Of a DNA stretch of 64,000 nt, positions 42,892-55,563 are shown piece after piece (position 1 is the first letter of the stretch; each line of letters begins with the position of its first letter). Where the stretch lies: positions 2,976,001-3,040,000 of the forward strand of contig JAHLMK010000001.1 in the NCBI GenBank assembly GCA_019915135.1, written 5' to 3'. Made by a program: the position numbers and the translations under genes. The DNA comes from Strobilurus pachycystidiatus (Eukaryota; Basidiomycota; Agaricomycetes; Agaricales; Physalacriaceae). The notes beneath the pieces were generated by a model. That model was not told the DNA's origin. It was given only the letters and a program-made list of their open reading frames with translations, and made no database searches.

Positions 42892-44150
42892 TTACCTTGC
42901 CTCATCCTCACCTCTACTCTGCTTGATGACAGTAAACGGCCGACGCCACCGTCCACGGTTTCGTTGAACGATGAACGCCGGCGCCCTCATGACTATTGGC
43001 CAACTGATGTACGTGTGCATCAGACACGTTGCAGATAGATTGTTTGGTATTCAATATGAGTGTACAACACGAGTTGGACATATACACCAGATGTACACGA
43101 TAAGATACTTCGTCACCATTCTTAGATTTACCAGAGCTGGAGGAGGAGATTAGCTTGTACAAAGGTATGGACGAGCGGGCCTTACACCAGTGAGGTGGTC
43201 CTGGCCACCGGGGCCCTCTCGAACTCTGCCGACGAACCGCTCAGTTTGGCCGGCAGATGGGATGGGAGAATATATGATAACGTACCGTCGCGTTGGTTTG
43301 AATTCTTCAGGCGCAGCGTCGTCACCACCAAACAAACTACCGATGGAATCGTTACCTCCCGGTGCAGTCCTTACACGCCTGAACAAATAGCGGTCAAGTT
43401 AGAGTGCATGTACACGATGGGAGAAAACGCACCGGGATGGTTTGACTGTAGAAGTGAACGGGATTCCAAATTCCTCGATGGGTTCTGCAGGTACATTCGG
43501 AGTGGTTTCTGGCGTCGGCACGGCCTATGGATGGAAGCCTTTAGTGCATGTCAGCAGTGAATGAAAGATTGATTACGGTTTCTTTCTTGGGAGGTGCGGA
43601 GGCAAGAGCGTCGTCTTCGTGTTGGAAGTCTTGACCAAAGATATCAGTGTGGGGACCACCGGGTACAGTCCTTACGCGCCGGGTAGGCTTGAACGCGTCG
43701 GAAGCTGGCGTGTTGGATATCAGGCTATTTGTAATTGCAAGAAGATCGGTTCACGGACCAACAACGGGAGAGGATGTGGCAGACTCGGTGGATGGCTCAG
43801 ATTCGGAAAGCGGCGAAGAGAACGTGCCGATGGTAGCATAACCTTCAGGCACGAGAGAATAAGAAGATGAGAGTCAAAGACAAGTCAAAGAATGTACGAG
43901 GGAGCTTCTGAATGTTTGCAAAGTTGGTGTCAACAGTCGTGCCAGTATACCTGCGGTCTGATATCAGCAAGTAGTCGCGTTGTTGTAGCAACAGACACCG
44001 ACTTGAGAAATTCAATGAGCGAGCGCTTAGTGAAGACGATGTTGTCCGAGTCCCAGTCGAGCATTCCTGGAGCAGAACGATGAGGAGGAAGTATGTCTTG
44101 TGAGTAGAGAACGCACCAAGGCCGGCCGACCATTCCTTTTCTTTGGCCAT
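42892..44150 (-). CDS. Hypothetical protein with repeated RVRT-PGG motifs (model uncertain)
   Basis: A minus-strand gene of several short exons. Recognisable pieces are an N-terminal exon from ATG at 44150 (MAKEKEWSAGLG joined to MLDWDSDNIVFTKRSLIEFL) and later exons carrying a repeated motif: FKPTRRVRTVPGGPHTDIFG (about 43690-43630), RVRTAPGGNDSIGSLFGG (about 43385-43330) and RFVGRVREGPGGQDHL (about 43230-43190). The PGG motif with a following Ile-Phe-Gly recalls the Jupiter/HN1 and SPIRAL1 microtubule-binding repeats, but that is only a resemblance. A continuous frame through the third exon needs an intron near 43770. Ends and function are uncertain, and it might be two genes. Confidence 0.45.
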
Positions 44151-44384
44151 GTCAATCTGCGGGGAGGGCGTGAAGCTAAATGGTATGAGAAATAGATAGA
44201 ATAGCAGGTTATCAGAGAGCGCGTACGAGGGCATTTTTATGCTTTGCGTTGTCAATGAAAGACGCTGTTAAGGTGCTGTTGATAGCCAGTGATGGTCGCT
44301 GAGATTCAGAAGCTTGTGTCACGCTGGTTACAAGGCGGATCACGCGTTCGCGTCGAAGTCCGATACCGCCGAAACGAAGTCTCA

Positions 44385-45163
44385 ATGCTACCATCATTGT
44401 CCTCTCACTGTCTGCGGCGCCAGGTGTTGCAGAGATGCTATGCAACCACCAGCCATCTTCCATCTCATGCATATTCCCGTGGCGATCCGGCCAACCCCGC
44501 TGTCTCGTCCACACCCAACGTCTCTGAAGAGCAACGCCATGCACTGGACAGCGCCCTTCGCGTCGACCAAGCAGGAGAAATTGCCGCTACCTGGATCTAC
44601 AAGGGCCAAATATCTGTACTAGGCGGTGACAAAAAGTTAGATCCTCTACTACAGGTTGGTACAATCTACGTTAAGACTTCAAAGTTATGAACCGACCCAC
44701 TGTAGGACATGCTGGCGCAGGAGGAGAAACATCTCGCCGTCATGAACAAGCTTCAGATACAACACAAGGTACGGCCTACTGTGTTGACTGAGGTGGCCAA
44801 GGTCGCAGGTTTCGGACTTGGTGCAGTCACGGCTCTACTAGGCAAGGAAGCTGCGATGGCGTGCACGGAAGCCGTCGAGACTGTCATCGGGGAACATTAT
44901 GATGAGTACGTTGACATAAATATTTGCTCGAACATTCTACTGATTATCTTCTCAGTCAATTGAAGGAAATGGCGGAACTTCCTCAGGACCATGCCAGCGT
45001 ACCACTGTTGCAAGAGGTCATACGCGAGTTTAGGGATGACGAGCTCGAACACCTGGATGCTGCGGTCGAGAACTATGCTCAAAGAGCACCAGCGCATGCT
45101 CTGTTGAGTTCCGTGGTCGGGGTGGGATGCAAGGTGGCAATTGAGATTTGTAAAAGAGTCTAG
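44385..45163 (+). CDS. COQ7: 5-demethoxyubiquinone hydroxylase, mitochondrial (COQ7/CAT5)
   Basis: Exons 44385-44654, 44706-44905 and 44956-45163; 225 residues, phases agree. Adds the C6 hydroxyl in ubiquinone synthesis on the matrix face of the inner membrane. The N-terminus MLPSLSSHCLRRQVLQRC is Arg/Ser-rich without acids, fitting a mitochondrial presequence; an upstream in-frame ATG at 44292 is less likely. The di-iron carboxylate ligands are visible: Glu in RVDQAGEIAA, EEKH in LAQEEKHLAV, Glu in ACTEAVETVIGEHY, and ELEH in FRDDELEHLDAA. It matches the family length. It is convergent with the complex I gene, stop codons 18 bp apart. Confidence 0.95.
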
Positions 45164-45181
45164 AGACAATATTTATTCGCA

Positions 45182-45624
45182 CTACTCGGACGGCTTTGAT
45201 TTCTGGTCCAATTTCTCTGATTTGAGCGTGCCGGTCCATTTCCAGCGGGACTATCAATGAGGTCAGTGGGCAAGTAGGCGGGGGGCAGATGAGCGCGGAC
45301 TGACATCGCCGAAGGCTGATATGGCATATACTGACGTGGGGACGGCGACAACGAATATGAAGAATGTGCGGAAGTTGGCAGGGGTCCACCGGAAGCGCTT
45401 GTAGTGGGATTCACGCTGAAGGATGGGCCATGAATGAGCTGGACCATACGCGGAAGGTTTCAGAGAACGTACGAAGCTATCGAACCGCTCAATTGCTGGG
45501 TCCCGCACCTGTCGTCAACAAATGTAAGTTCGACCAACTAGGGCTCAGTCGCTCAACTAACCCGGAACGCTACATTCCGAATATAAGATGGGAGAACTCA
45601 GAGCAAGGATAAACCTACCGTCAT
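45182..45624 (-). CDS. Mitochondrial complex I accessory subunit, NDUFB4/B15-like
   Basis: Small multi-exon minus-strand gene. Pieces: ATGACG at 45624, then exons coding RDPAIERFDSF (about 45510-45475), RESHYKRFRWTPANFRTFF with a single membrane helix IFVVAVPTSVYAISAFGD (about 45417-45306), and SRWKWTGTLKSEKLDQKSK ending at TAG 45182. About 80 residues. The pattern of a DPAIERF start, basic KRFRWT, one membrane span and a short hydrophilic tail fits fungal NADH:ubiquinone oxidoreductase B15. Exon 1 is only two codons in this model; a start at the upstream ATG (45639, MAGGDHD) does not keep the frame. Assignment by pattern. Confidence 0.7.
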
Positions 45625-45727
45625 GATCTCCGCCGGCCATGGTGGGATTAAAGCAAGTGACTTGTTTGCCGTTGTTTAGTAGCACTTCTCTTTTCTTTCG
45701 ACCATCAACCCTCAAAATATCTCCTCC

Positions 45728-48520
45728 ATGGCGTACAATCGCGAATGGGACAGAGGAAAGGATTCCTGGACGGACAATCAAGCATGGCATGGCGCGAATA
45801 CTCGACCGCGAGAAGAAGATTATCACGGAGAAGGAAAACGGCGTAAATTCAATGGCGGCGTGCGTCTCTCGTTGCTCAGCGAAGCGTCTCTGGACTCAGT
45901 TCCCTCCCCAGGGCTATCAGGGATACGATGCGGGTGCCATGGGAGAAGATTATAGTGCGGGCTACGAGGCTCATGGAGGTCGCAACGCTGGCGCTGCGGG
46001 CGGCTTTCCCAAGAAACGATTACTACCATCGGAGCCGAGCCCACATGTCATTTTTCTAGGACTCGACCCCGACTTCACCGAGGCTGACGTGTGTATTCAT
46101 TAATGCACACCGGTGTGGCGCATGCTCAATTCTCTCACAGCTCCAAGCATACCTATCGTCGAACGGATGTAGCCCAGAGACGGTCACAATCATCCGCGAG
46201 AGATCATCAGGCATTGCCCATTCATATTCTCATTGACGCGTCCATTAACGTACAGCGCCGTTCGCTTTCTTAAGGTGCCTCCAAAGGCTTCGGCTTTGCC
46301 CAGTTCGCCTCCACCGAACACGCGAAGGCGTTCGTTGATCCACTCTTCCCCTTCATCCAAGTCCCGCCCCCTGCCTCGCACGGTGCTACAGCTACCACTG
46401 CCTTTTACAAGGCATTGGAGGCTGGCCAGCCGACGAACGGTCGCCGCGTCAAGATTGACTTCTCACAAAGTGCGACTCCGCACGAGCGAGGTCGTGCCAG
46501 TAAGGGCAATGTCAATGACGGTACTCGCGATATAGGGAATGCGCAATCGGCTATTCTTCTGTTTAGAGGCTTAGATCCACTGTCTGGCCCTCAAGCCATT
46601 CACCAAGCTATGCGGAACTCATCCGGCCTCGGTAAAGATGGCGCTAAAGGAATGAAAAGGATCATTCTCATCAAGGACCGCGTCACGATGGCAAGCTTTG
46701 GTTTCGCTTTCGTTGAATTTATCGACGTTCAGGCAAGTTGTACCTCTGTGCATGAATTCTTCAACCTTATTTCTGTCCAGTCCGCCGCGACTGTTCTTGC
46801 AGCTACCATGTCCCCTCAGATACATCCGGCTGGATTCAGGATTTCAGATCGTCCTGTCGCTGCCTCATTTGGTCACTCTGATTCATTCCAGCCAATCGAC
46901 AACGTCATGCTTCGGGACGATGCTTGCATCCCTTCGTCACTCGTTCTAGGTGGCCTCGAAGGTACATGGGTACGCTACTGGGACGAAAGTTCAACCCTTG
47001 CTATGCTCGAGTTTCAAGTGGCTGCCCCTGTTGTACCAGCGGCGGCCAAGGAGCGCAAGGAAAAGAAGAAAGTCAAAGGTACGATTTTGTGTCAGCTGTG
47101 TCGCTATGATTCTTATCGTTCTCTAGACGTTGCAAAGCCACAAGCACCTGCGGTTCCGTCTGCCATCAAAATGTCGTCAAAGCCAATGACATTCAACTTT
47201 AGTAAGGGCCCCGTAAAGACCAACCCCGGTGTGTTCCTCTGTAACACGTGTAGTGCACGTCAACTTACAGCACCAGCCGCTGGTGGTGGATTGAAGACTC
47301 CAGCAGCCCTCGGATTTTCCGAAGAGGGCGACGATGAAGATGGAGATGCGTCCAATCAAGGTATGCCACAAAGCGCCACCTGCGCTCGCATACTCAATAC
47401 AGGCGCACAGCTGGACCTTCTAAACCTGCGCTCATAGTTAGCAAGAAGGTGCGTCTCCAGCTCCAGACTTTCGACTCTTCTGCGACTTTTTCCCCCTCAC
47501 CATCTCAATATCACCTCCACAGACGGCGACGAACATTACCAAATGGAATCAAGTACAAGAGGAACTGTCGCAAGTCAAGCCTACCTCGGTGCCTGCTCTG
47601 GTGACAATTGTCTTTTGGCTCTCTTGGCTGCTTACAGGATCTACGATGTTCTTACAAATTCATCCTCCTTCAGGCAAACGTGACGAGTGAACCTTCTGCT
47701 CAGCAAACCGTTTCGTCTAGTACCAACAACACGACTTCGGACACTGAGCTCGAGTTCGCCGACCCGGTGACTAACAAGAGCTGTCTACTTTGCTCTCGCC
47801 AGTTCAAATCGGTGGACCAGCTGAAACGACACAACAATGAATCGGAATTACACAAGGCTCGCGCCCTTCTCTCCAGTGTTCTGTCTACGTTCTGTGACTG
47901 GGCTAACCTACGTTCTTTATCTTTGTTCCGAACCTGCAGACCAACCTCAAAGACCCGGCTTTGCAAGAGACTGCACGTCAAAAGGTTCAGAAGGCTCGTC
48001 AAGCCAGTGCGGCGGCTCCGAAATATCGAGATCGAGCATCGGAGCGTCGAGTGTTGTTCAATCAACCTGAGGCGCCTCTACCGGAACCACAGGCTGGGAA
48101 ACCTGTGAAGCGACAAGCCGACGGACCGCCTCGCCCTCCTTCGCCGCCACCACCACCGGTCAATCCCGGCCAAGATACCAGTAATGTCGGTAACAAACTC
48201 CTCAAGATGATGGGCTGGACGGAAGGCTCGGGTCTCGGAACAACAGGTGAAGGCCGTGTAGAACCTATGTGAGACCTTCGTCCTGTCTTTGAGCGTCGTT
48301 TCTCAAAATCATCGCCTTCTTTTTGAAGCAAAACTGCCATATACGCCGAAGGCGTTGGTCTCGGTGCTAGTAAAGGCAAGGAAGTGGGCAAGTACGGGGA
48401 TGGCTACTCAGGCTACGTCTCGATGGCGCAGGATGCGGTAATTTTCGCAGCACTCATGGTGCAATCAATTGGAACTCACTGTGCGCGACATTATAGGCTC
48501 GGGAGAGGTATGAATCATGA
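45728..48520 (+). CDS. RBM5/RBM10-like splicing regulator (RRMs, zinc finger, G-patch)
   Basis: About ten exons from ATG at 45728 to TGA at 48520. Order: N-terminal charged region (NREWDRGKDSWTD), RRM1 (VIFLGLDPDFTEAD, then KGFGFAQFAS), a second RRM-like region (AILLFRGLDP, SFGFAFVEFID), a Lys/Pro-rich linker, a C2H2 finger (CLLCSRQFKSVDQLKRHNNESELH, about 47790-47860, shown here by its key Cys and His), and a G-patch (KMMGWTEGSGLGTTGEG, then GVGLGASKGKE) near the C-terminus, ending AARERYES. This order is that of RBM5/RBM10, spliceosome A-complex factors that bind the DHX15-type helicase through the G-patch. The intron inside RRM1 (46211-46274) appears to use a GC donor. Confidence 0.85.
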
Positions 48521-48681
48521 TGGATGCCTTTGTCCCTCATCTGAATCTCGGCTATAATTATTCTTGCAATATACTACGCTTTGTCCATTCCAAGTCATCA
48601 TAACCATAAATATTCAAACCTTAAGTGAACGAGTGTGGTTTGGCGTATACAAATAAGTGTTCTGTCCACGAGTTGTATATT

Positions 48682-49825
48682 TTATGCAAGGACGAATCCA
48701 AGAAGCCCAAAAGCCAGGGTGAACTTGCTCAAAGACATTCCTAGGGCACCATTACCATTGCCAGACTCAGTGGGAGAGACAGCAGAGCCGGAAGTAGTTT
48801 TGCTGCTCGTTGCGCTGGAGGATCCTCCCGAGGTTGAGCTGGCAGTCGACAGCGTAGAGGAGTCCACTGAAGTGGTCGCATCCACGGAGATGGTGGCAGG
48901 ACCGGACGAGACGGTCATGTAAGTGGCCTATACAACGACCGTGTCAGTTAAGCTGTTCAAGACGGATGTTACAGATGATTACTAACCGCGACAAGTTCCC
49001 CCATGTTACTGTCCTGTCAAGATATAAAAATCTGATCGCAAGTGAAGGAACGATGGGCGAGACATACTGAGAGGTACTGTATAAAGTTGAAGGTGGAGAC
49101 TCCCATGTTGGCCTGAGAATAGTCGGACGGGGCGCTGAAAGAAGAAGGTTGCTGATAGACGGCAAGCACATATCTATTTTGATCGTTAATGCGACGCCAG
49201 TCATCCGTGAGGAATAAACGTGCCGGTGAGCAGGGTCTCCAGAAGGAGGAGCCGGTCCCGCATACTCAGTGATGGCGGTGCCAGAGGAGTTGGAGACGGT
49301 ATCGCCTTGATACAATTTCAGTATAAACATCGACGGTGACTGGACATACGAACTGCTCAGCGTCGCGCCATTCAAGAGCCAATGCCTCGTGACCTCGGGG
49401 TCGTTTGTGCCAACGTAGCTCGCGTCGACCATGGCAACGGTGAAGGTATCGCCCAAGTCAACCGACGAGTTGGCAGCCGTAACCGTAAGGGTTGGGTAAC
49501 CGCCGGCCTCTGAGGAACATCAGACACTGGCGAGCAGACTTGACGCTACTGACCGTCTTGTGTAAGGGCCTGGCCAGGCGTGATGTCACCGACACCTGCA
49601 TGAAGATGAGAAATGTGTGCACAAAGGCGCTGACGCTACCAGGTTGGAATACTAACCAGGGAAGTTGACAGTTAAAAGGCCAATCGGCGTGAAGCTTGAG
49701 AGCAAGTCGGGAACGATATGAGACTGAGTGAAATGGGCCTCGATGGCCGCAATGCCTAGAGCAGTATCCTGCGACGCCGCGAGCTGAATAAGAGACAAGG
49801 AAAGGACAGCGGCGAGCGAAATCAT
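48682..49825 (-). CDS. Secreted GPI-anchored PEBP-like protein
   Basis: Minus-strand gene of about six exons from ATG at 49825 to the stop at 48682. The N-terminus MISLAAVLSLSLIQLAAS is a signal peptide. The central part shows phosphatidylethanolamine-binding protein features: FTVAMVDAS with NDPEVTRHWLLNGA, then EYAGPAPPSGDPAHRYV and VYQQPSSF. A Ser/Thr-rich stalk follows (48880-48750), then a hydrophobic tail SLSKFTLAFGLLGFVLA that fits a GPI-attachment signal. It is expected on the cell surface or wall. Ligand and role are unknown; PEBP-fold proteins bind phospholipid or anionic groups. Confidence 0.8.
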
Positions 49826-50019
49826 GGTAGTGAGGTCTGAAGGGAAAACAGGAGATGGGGGTTATGAAAGAGAGGTGGTAGGCTTCTACGGCGCTCCGAA
49901 CTTGGCGGTGTATGTACTTGGCATGAGGTCACCGCTATTTCGTACACGTTTCACCTTGCTCGCTGCACAGGAAATGCTAAAGTTCTAGAAATGAAATATT
50001 GCACTACACGCGTAAAATG
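49826..50019. other. Spacer between the PEBP-like gene and formin 1
   Basis: About 190 bp holding the PEBP-like gene promoter and the formin 1 3' end. No other feature. Confidence 0.4.
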
Positions 50020-53000
50020 CTACAGTCCATGATGAGACAATGCGATGTGGTAAAGATACATAAGATAAATGATTAGGAAGTACACGCCATATGTTAGTCT
50101 GCCTCGTCCCATGTCACAGTCATGCATCCTCGTTTTCTCCTCTAAGCGACCCGCGTCATCAAAGGCGATTTCAGAGGAAAGCGGCGATGTCGGCCCATTC
50201 GAGGTATCATCAGTGAACGATAGATTCCGCCTATGTCTGCGTCTTCTCTGGGAGGCAGCGAACGTGGGAGAAGATGGCGTTAGAGGCATCTCGAACCCGC
50301 CAGACTGCATACTAGCGAGAAGATTCATCGCGAAATCAGGGTTGTCCAGGTTCACCGGGGCAATAGGTGCAGGAGCGCTTGGACGAGCCCTGTTCTGTCC
50401 TCGGCGTATCGTTTCTCCGTTTCGTAACTTCTCGAGTAAGCTGTCGAGGGCGTCGGTGTTCTCAGAGCTCGTCTGCTCCTGAACCTTCTCTCTGTGGGCT
50501 CGCATCTCATCCGCCGCTTGCTTCCTTTTTTCGGCAGCCATGCGCAATTCAGCCGCGGTTCGATTGTCGATCTGACAATTCTGCGAGAAGCTCAGAACGC
50601 GACGAGTCACACCACAGCAAAGGGGATTGCATACCTTGTATGAACTGCAAAACGTCCCGAAAATCTTGAAGAAATCTGCTGAGGTGAAATTTCCATTATC
50701 CTCTTCTCCATAATATGCCACGACCTCGTGGTAGGTAGTATTTGCGAGTTTGACGTCGTCTGTCAGATCATCCAACTGCTCTTTGGCCTTGTTGACGAAT
50801 GGCCACATTTGCTGGCTGTAACGTTCGGTGGGATCCAGATCAGTAAATTTATCCTTCAGTCTATTCCGTATACTGTTCAAGCCTGTCCTCAGCTCGGATA
50901 ATTCTTTACGAATCTCATTGAGGTACACTGGCATGATATTAACTGATGACCGCGGAGAAAGTGAATAGGTAACGAACCTCGAGAGGCATCGCTAGTTTTC
51001 TGTAGCTCGTCCATGAATGCTTCGATATGCGGGAAGTGGTTCGCCACCGTTCGTTCCAAGAAATGGAGCAAGGTCGTATTATTGACCGACTTGGTATTGG
51101 TGAGCTATCGGATTCCATGAGCATGAATAGACAGATGACTGAAATGGTGCCAACCTTGTTGATACTGCTTATTTTGAAACCAAAGGCACCACCTTTTATC
51201 CCCGTTCCATTCATATAGTTACCAATGAGTAGAATGAGCTGTAACAAAGCGTCAGATCTGCCCACAAGCTTGGAAAGCAGCGACTTACATTGAGTAGCTC
51301 CTTGAATGCTTTGGCATGAAGGAGAGCGTCAGAAGCTTCGGTTAGAATTTGTGTTCCCTAGATGCCATTGAGGACGCCGCCAAACAACAAGAATGAACAT
51401 ACCTGTTCTAACAGAGTCACTCGTTCGTCGAACGTAGCCTTGTATAACATGCCCTCTATCCGATGTTCAAGGCCTTGGATTTGGATCAGTTTGACCATCA
51501 AACGATCCGCTGGATGTAACTCGGCAAGCTCTTCTGGTTCCGCAGTCCGATAGATATTGAGTTTGCCCGTCTGTATATCGAGCTTCAGCATCTGATATCT
51601 GAGACAGACAATCTCTGTGGTATACCTCTTCGGCTGAAGGTAAGACTCCTTTCAATTCTTTCAGGAAGACCGGAGAACAGAGTTTCTGGTCGAAATTTTG
51701 GATCTTCCAGGCGATTTCTTCAGGCGCAAGCTTCCCAGCACCCTTAACAAGAATTTCTGGGGAGGCATAAGGACACGCAGGGAGGCAGAAGGCCGTCTAT
51801 ACTTACCGACTCGCTTCTTGATCTCTGGGGTAAGGACACTCTTCAGTTCGGCGCGCTTCTGTCTCGCTATGGACTCGTGTAAGAATAGTGGGAGGGTAAA
51901 CATGCTCGAAAACTCACCAATGAGGTTAATCACCAACTGCTTCGCCTTGAAGTCTTGCTCCATTTCCAAGAAAATACGATCGGCCTGCATCTTCTTGAGC
52001 ATCTCCAGCTCCACCTGTGGTTGTTCCTCATTCCAAACGGTTTTGGACACTTGTTGATGGGCCAGTTTGTCCCATTGCAGTTGCTTCATCTTCGTCCCAG
52101 GTGTGACAGGAAGTTCCTTGCGAGCACCGAAATGGTTGAGGTTGGCTCCCAGCAGCATCGATGCGCGAGCGGAGCTTGGAGTCGAGCTCGGGTTGGAGCC
52201 ACGACCCCCCGGTGGGGGCGGCGGAGGAGGCGGTGGCGGAGTATCAGCACCAGTCACAATCGGTGAACCGGTCGAGAAGGCACGAGCGGATCCAGGGGGT
52301 GGGGGCGGCGGAGGCGGCGGAGGCGGTGGTGGGGGCGGCGGTGGTGGTGGAGGAGGCGGTGGGGGCGGTGGAGGTGGCGCAGGAGCCCCTGTAGAAGAGC
52401 TAGTCGAGGTTGGTTGAATTGGAGTTGCAGATGGGGCTTCTTCTTCTGTGGGACGGGTCTTCAACAAGTGTTGTTTGAGTGCATCAACGAAGGCCCCAGA
52501 GTTCGCTCCGGTTGCGGATACCTGCGAGCTAATCGATGTGGGAGGGGTGTCGGAGGAATGTGCAGATCCTCCAAGCGACCGGGCCTCTTCGCTTGGATCA
52601 TATGACTGACTGTCACTCAGGCTTTCAGTGTCGTCGAACTGCGGTGCTAGTAGAGTGCTGCTCTTGTACGGAGTGCCCAGTCCAAGGGCTGGACGGTCAG
52701 CGCGACGCGGCGAGCCTCTGACACTCCGCGAACTTGAAAGTTGCTCATTGCTCGGTGGCGAATACTAGATCACGTCTGAACTATAATTGAAAAAAAAAGA
52801 TTGGCAGGACTCACGATACTAACGCCAGCGGCCATCTGATGCTGTATCTGCTCCTCCGCGTCGTGGTCATCTGCATCCATAAACTGTGATTGACGTCCGT
52901 CGACGTCTTCCAATCCTTGTGCACCTTTCGCGGTCTTTCTAACGGCTTTCGAACCACGACGGAGACCACCCGCCTTCCGAGGAGTCGCATCGGCGTCCTC

Positions 53001-55563
53001 CGCATCGCTGTCGTCTCCAACGTTACCAGCGCTGGCTCTCGGGTGTTTTCGACTATCCCTGCCCTCGAGAATACCTATCGTCTTGTTACGCTGGAAGTGT
53101 TTCTCGAGCGTTTGGACGAGGGTCTTCCTATCCATAGACCCTGTATCCATGATCGTCTCGACACCCTTTCCAACCTCCTTCAGCATCTTGAAGAGCTCCA
53201 TGATCTGATACTCAAGCTGAGTTATCTGATCTTCGTATTTCACCTTTTGTGCCTCCAACTGATTGTGAAGGCGTGAGGTAGTCTCCCTCGACACTTCCAG
53301 CTTTTGCTCGAGATGAGCAATACGCTGCTTGAGGTTACCGACGAGACCATCCTGACCCTGCGATATCTCGTCTTCGAGCGCCTCTTTCTCGAGTTTCAGT
53401 CGCAACGCCTCCGCGCGCGCCTTGTTGGCCTCTTCTTCCACGCCCTGATAACGGTCTGATTCGTTGAACTGTGCGATGATTCGTTCGACCGAATGCCCGA
53501 ACCGAACTTCTGCGCCAGCCAGCTTCTTGTCCATGACCACATCCGTCACCAATGAATCCAAAAGCTGATAATAATGGACCATGGGAGGTCCCTCTTCTCG
53601 AATGAGCAGAAGATGCTGCATCATGGACAGGAAATGATCCTGCGCCTTCGAATTCTGAACCTTAGCAGAGATGGCATTGTAGACATCCTGAGGGTTATTA
53701 AGGTCCTGCAAAATTTGCTGGTCGAGCCGTTCGCGTAGTTTTTGCTCGTCCTCGTCGAGAGTGTTCTGCAATATCCGAAGTTGTTTGTCCAGAGAAGGAT
53801 AATTGAAATCCCTACACAGCGCAAGGATACGCTGTAGTCCAGCAGCTTCCATTTGCGACCGATGATGTAGACGTAGATCAAGATCGTCGGTGAAGTTGAG
53901 AATTCCATTCAATAGAATTATGTTCATTTGCTAAAGGGTGCATTAGCGGAAGTCAAAGACGGGGCTCAGAAGGTGACCTACCGCATACTCGTTCAGATTA
54001 CTTTCGACTGCGCCAGCCTTGCGAACATCCTCGCTTGCACCGACTAAGCTTCCCATTCTACCTCTACCTGAAAGGGCATGCTCCATCGATTTGAACCAAT
54101 AATCATATGGGCCGCCATTCTCGTTGTTAGATGAACTGAGGGTCTCGAGAGCAGCGATAACCAGATGAAGCGCTTCTCCGTCATTATAGTACGTGATGAA
54201 TGCCAGGAGATCGAGCAAAAGTCGGCGCGTGGGTATATGGGGAGTGTTCAAAGAAGATGCAAACTGCGTCACGATGAGATTGTGCGTCAATGCTTCGGCG
54301 GTCGCTGACTAGCGGTAGATGTCAGCGAAGAATCCGGCACATGACAGAACGGAGCGTACATGGTTATTCAAGATATGTTTGAGACACTTGACAACCTCGT
54401 ATTCTAGATTGATATCATCGGTCGTCCTACCGTACCCATGTCAGCCTAGGGAGAAAAAAGTAGCTCGGTGCTCACCTCGATGACGCCTTCCGGCTAATGT
54501 GGATGAGGGCTTGCGCCAATACGGACGTCCCTTGTATAGATATAAATTGTTGAAACCAGCTACGAGATGTTCAGGTAAATATTGTAACAGGCTTCTCGGG
54601 CACTCACCTCACTTCTCTACTCCGAAGCGAGACCTGCAGGGCCCCTGCTTGCTTCGGAGTAATCGTCTTGTTGAGGAACTTCGAGATGTACCACTCGGGC
54701 GTTTCGCGAAGGATTGCAATGGGCTGATCTCCTTGTCGCCGAGTCTGATCATTCCGAGAGCGTTCTTCCTGTCTGCGAATTTGCCAATCACTGTAGACCA
54801 TGTCCCATTTTTGTTGGATGGACAGATTGGGCAGACTGGTGAGGTTGCGAGTACGCGCCACTTGCTCGAATAGCGCTTCGATCTCCACATCTGTGTCGGG
54901 CCTCAGAAACTCGTCGTCGTGATTGGAATGAGTTATCCGGTGAGGGTTATAGAAGTGCGAGTGATGTGATCCGCTTTCAGACGTTGAAATAGATGGGGCG
55001 TGCTTGGAATATCGAGTATTGTCTGACCGTGTCGTAGCCGTTGACATCGGCCGTATGGTATTTGAGGACGGGACAGGAGGAGGATATGGGGATCCGTTGT
55101 TCGGGGGGTATTGTCCAAAGTCAGACATAGATGGACTACGACGGCCAGAAGAAGTAGATGACGCCTGGCTGCGACGGGTGCGAGCGGTCTGCGGGGTCGA
55201 ATACTTGCTAGGAAGTGAAGAGGTGGAATCGGTGTACAATGTGGCGGAGTCCGAAGAGACCGTGCTGGGGGATCCAGGACGGATGTTCATGGAATGCTCA
55301 TCGTAGGCTTGTTTCCGCTCCGCTCTACTGCGAGACATAGCGAATTTGTTGAGCTCGGTTCCATTGGACGTTAACGTCGGATTGGTGATGGGTGCAGAGA
55401 TGAGGGAGGCGCCGCGGAGGCCCTGGGAGACGGTGCCAACGGGCTTCGGCGAGCTGGGGGGCGGTCCAAGCTGACTATAAGGGACAGAGCTTTCGCTCAA
55501 CTCTTGCCCAGATACCGACGATGCACGAGGTTTGGTTTTCCGCCGACCAAATATGGTGTCCAT
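50020..55563 (-). CDS. Formin 1 (diaphanous-type, FH3/FH1/FH2/DAD)
   Basis: Multi-exon minus-strand gene from ATG at 55563 to the stop at 50020, roughly 1,550-1,600 residues. The N-terminal 210 residues are disordered (Ser/Pro). A GBD/FH3 regulatory region follows (54910-53940; LRPDTDVEIEALFEQVARTR), then a coiled coil (53600-53160), an FH1 segment (52440-52200) with an uninterrupted run of about 28 prolines, and FH2 (52150-50950; MKQLQWDKLAHQQVSKTVW, then GNYMNGTGIKGGAFGFKISS). A DAD-like tail lies at about 50460 (LDSLLEKLRNGETIRRGQNR). It nucleates and elongates unbranched actin and is expected to be Rho/Cdc42-regulated through GBD-DAD release. Intron positions are not all resolved, and the extreme C-terminus may be intronic. 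Confidence 0.88.

Noticed and set aside
52067..52417. Glycine-rich plus-strand frame (collagen-like)
   Set aside because: It is the reverse complement of the formin 1 polyproline FH1 segment.
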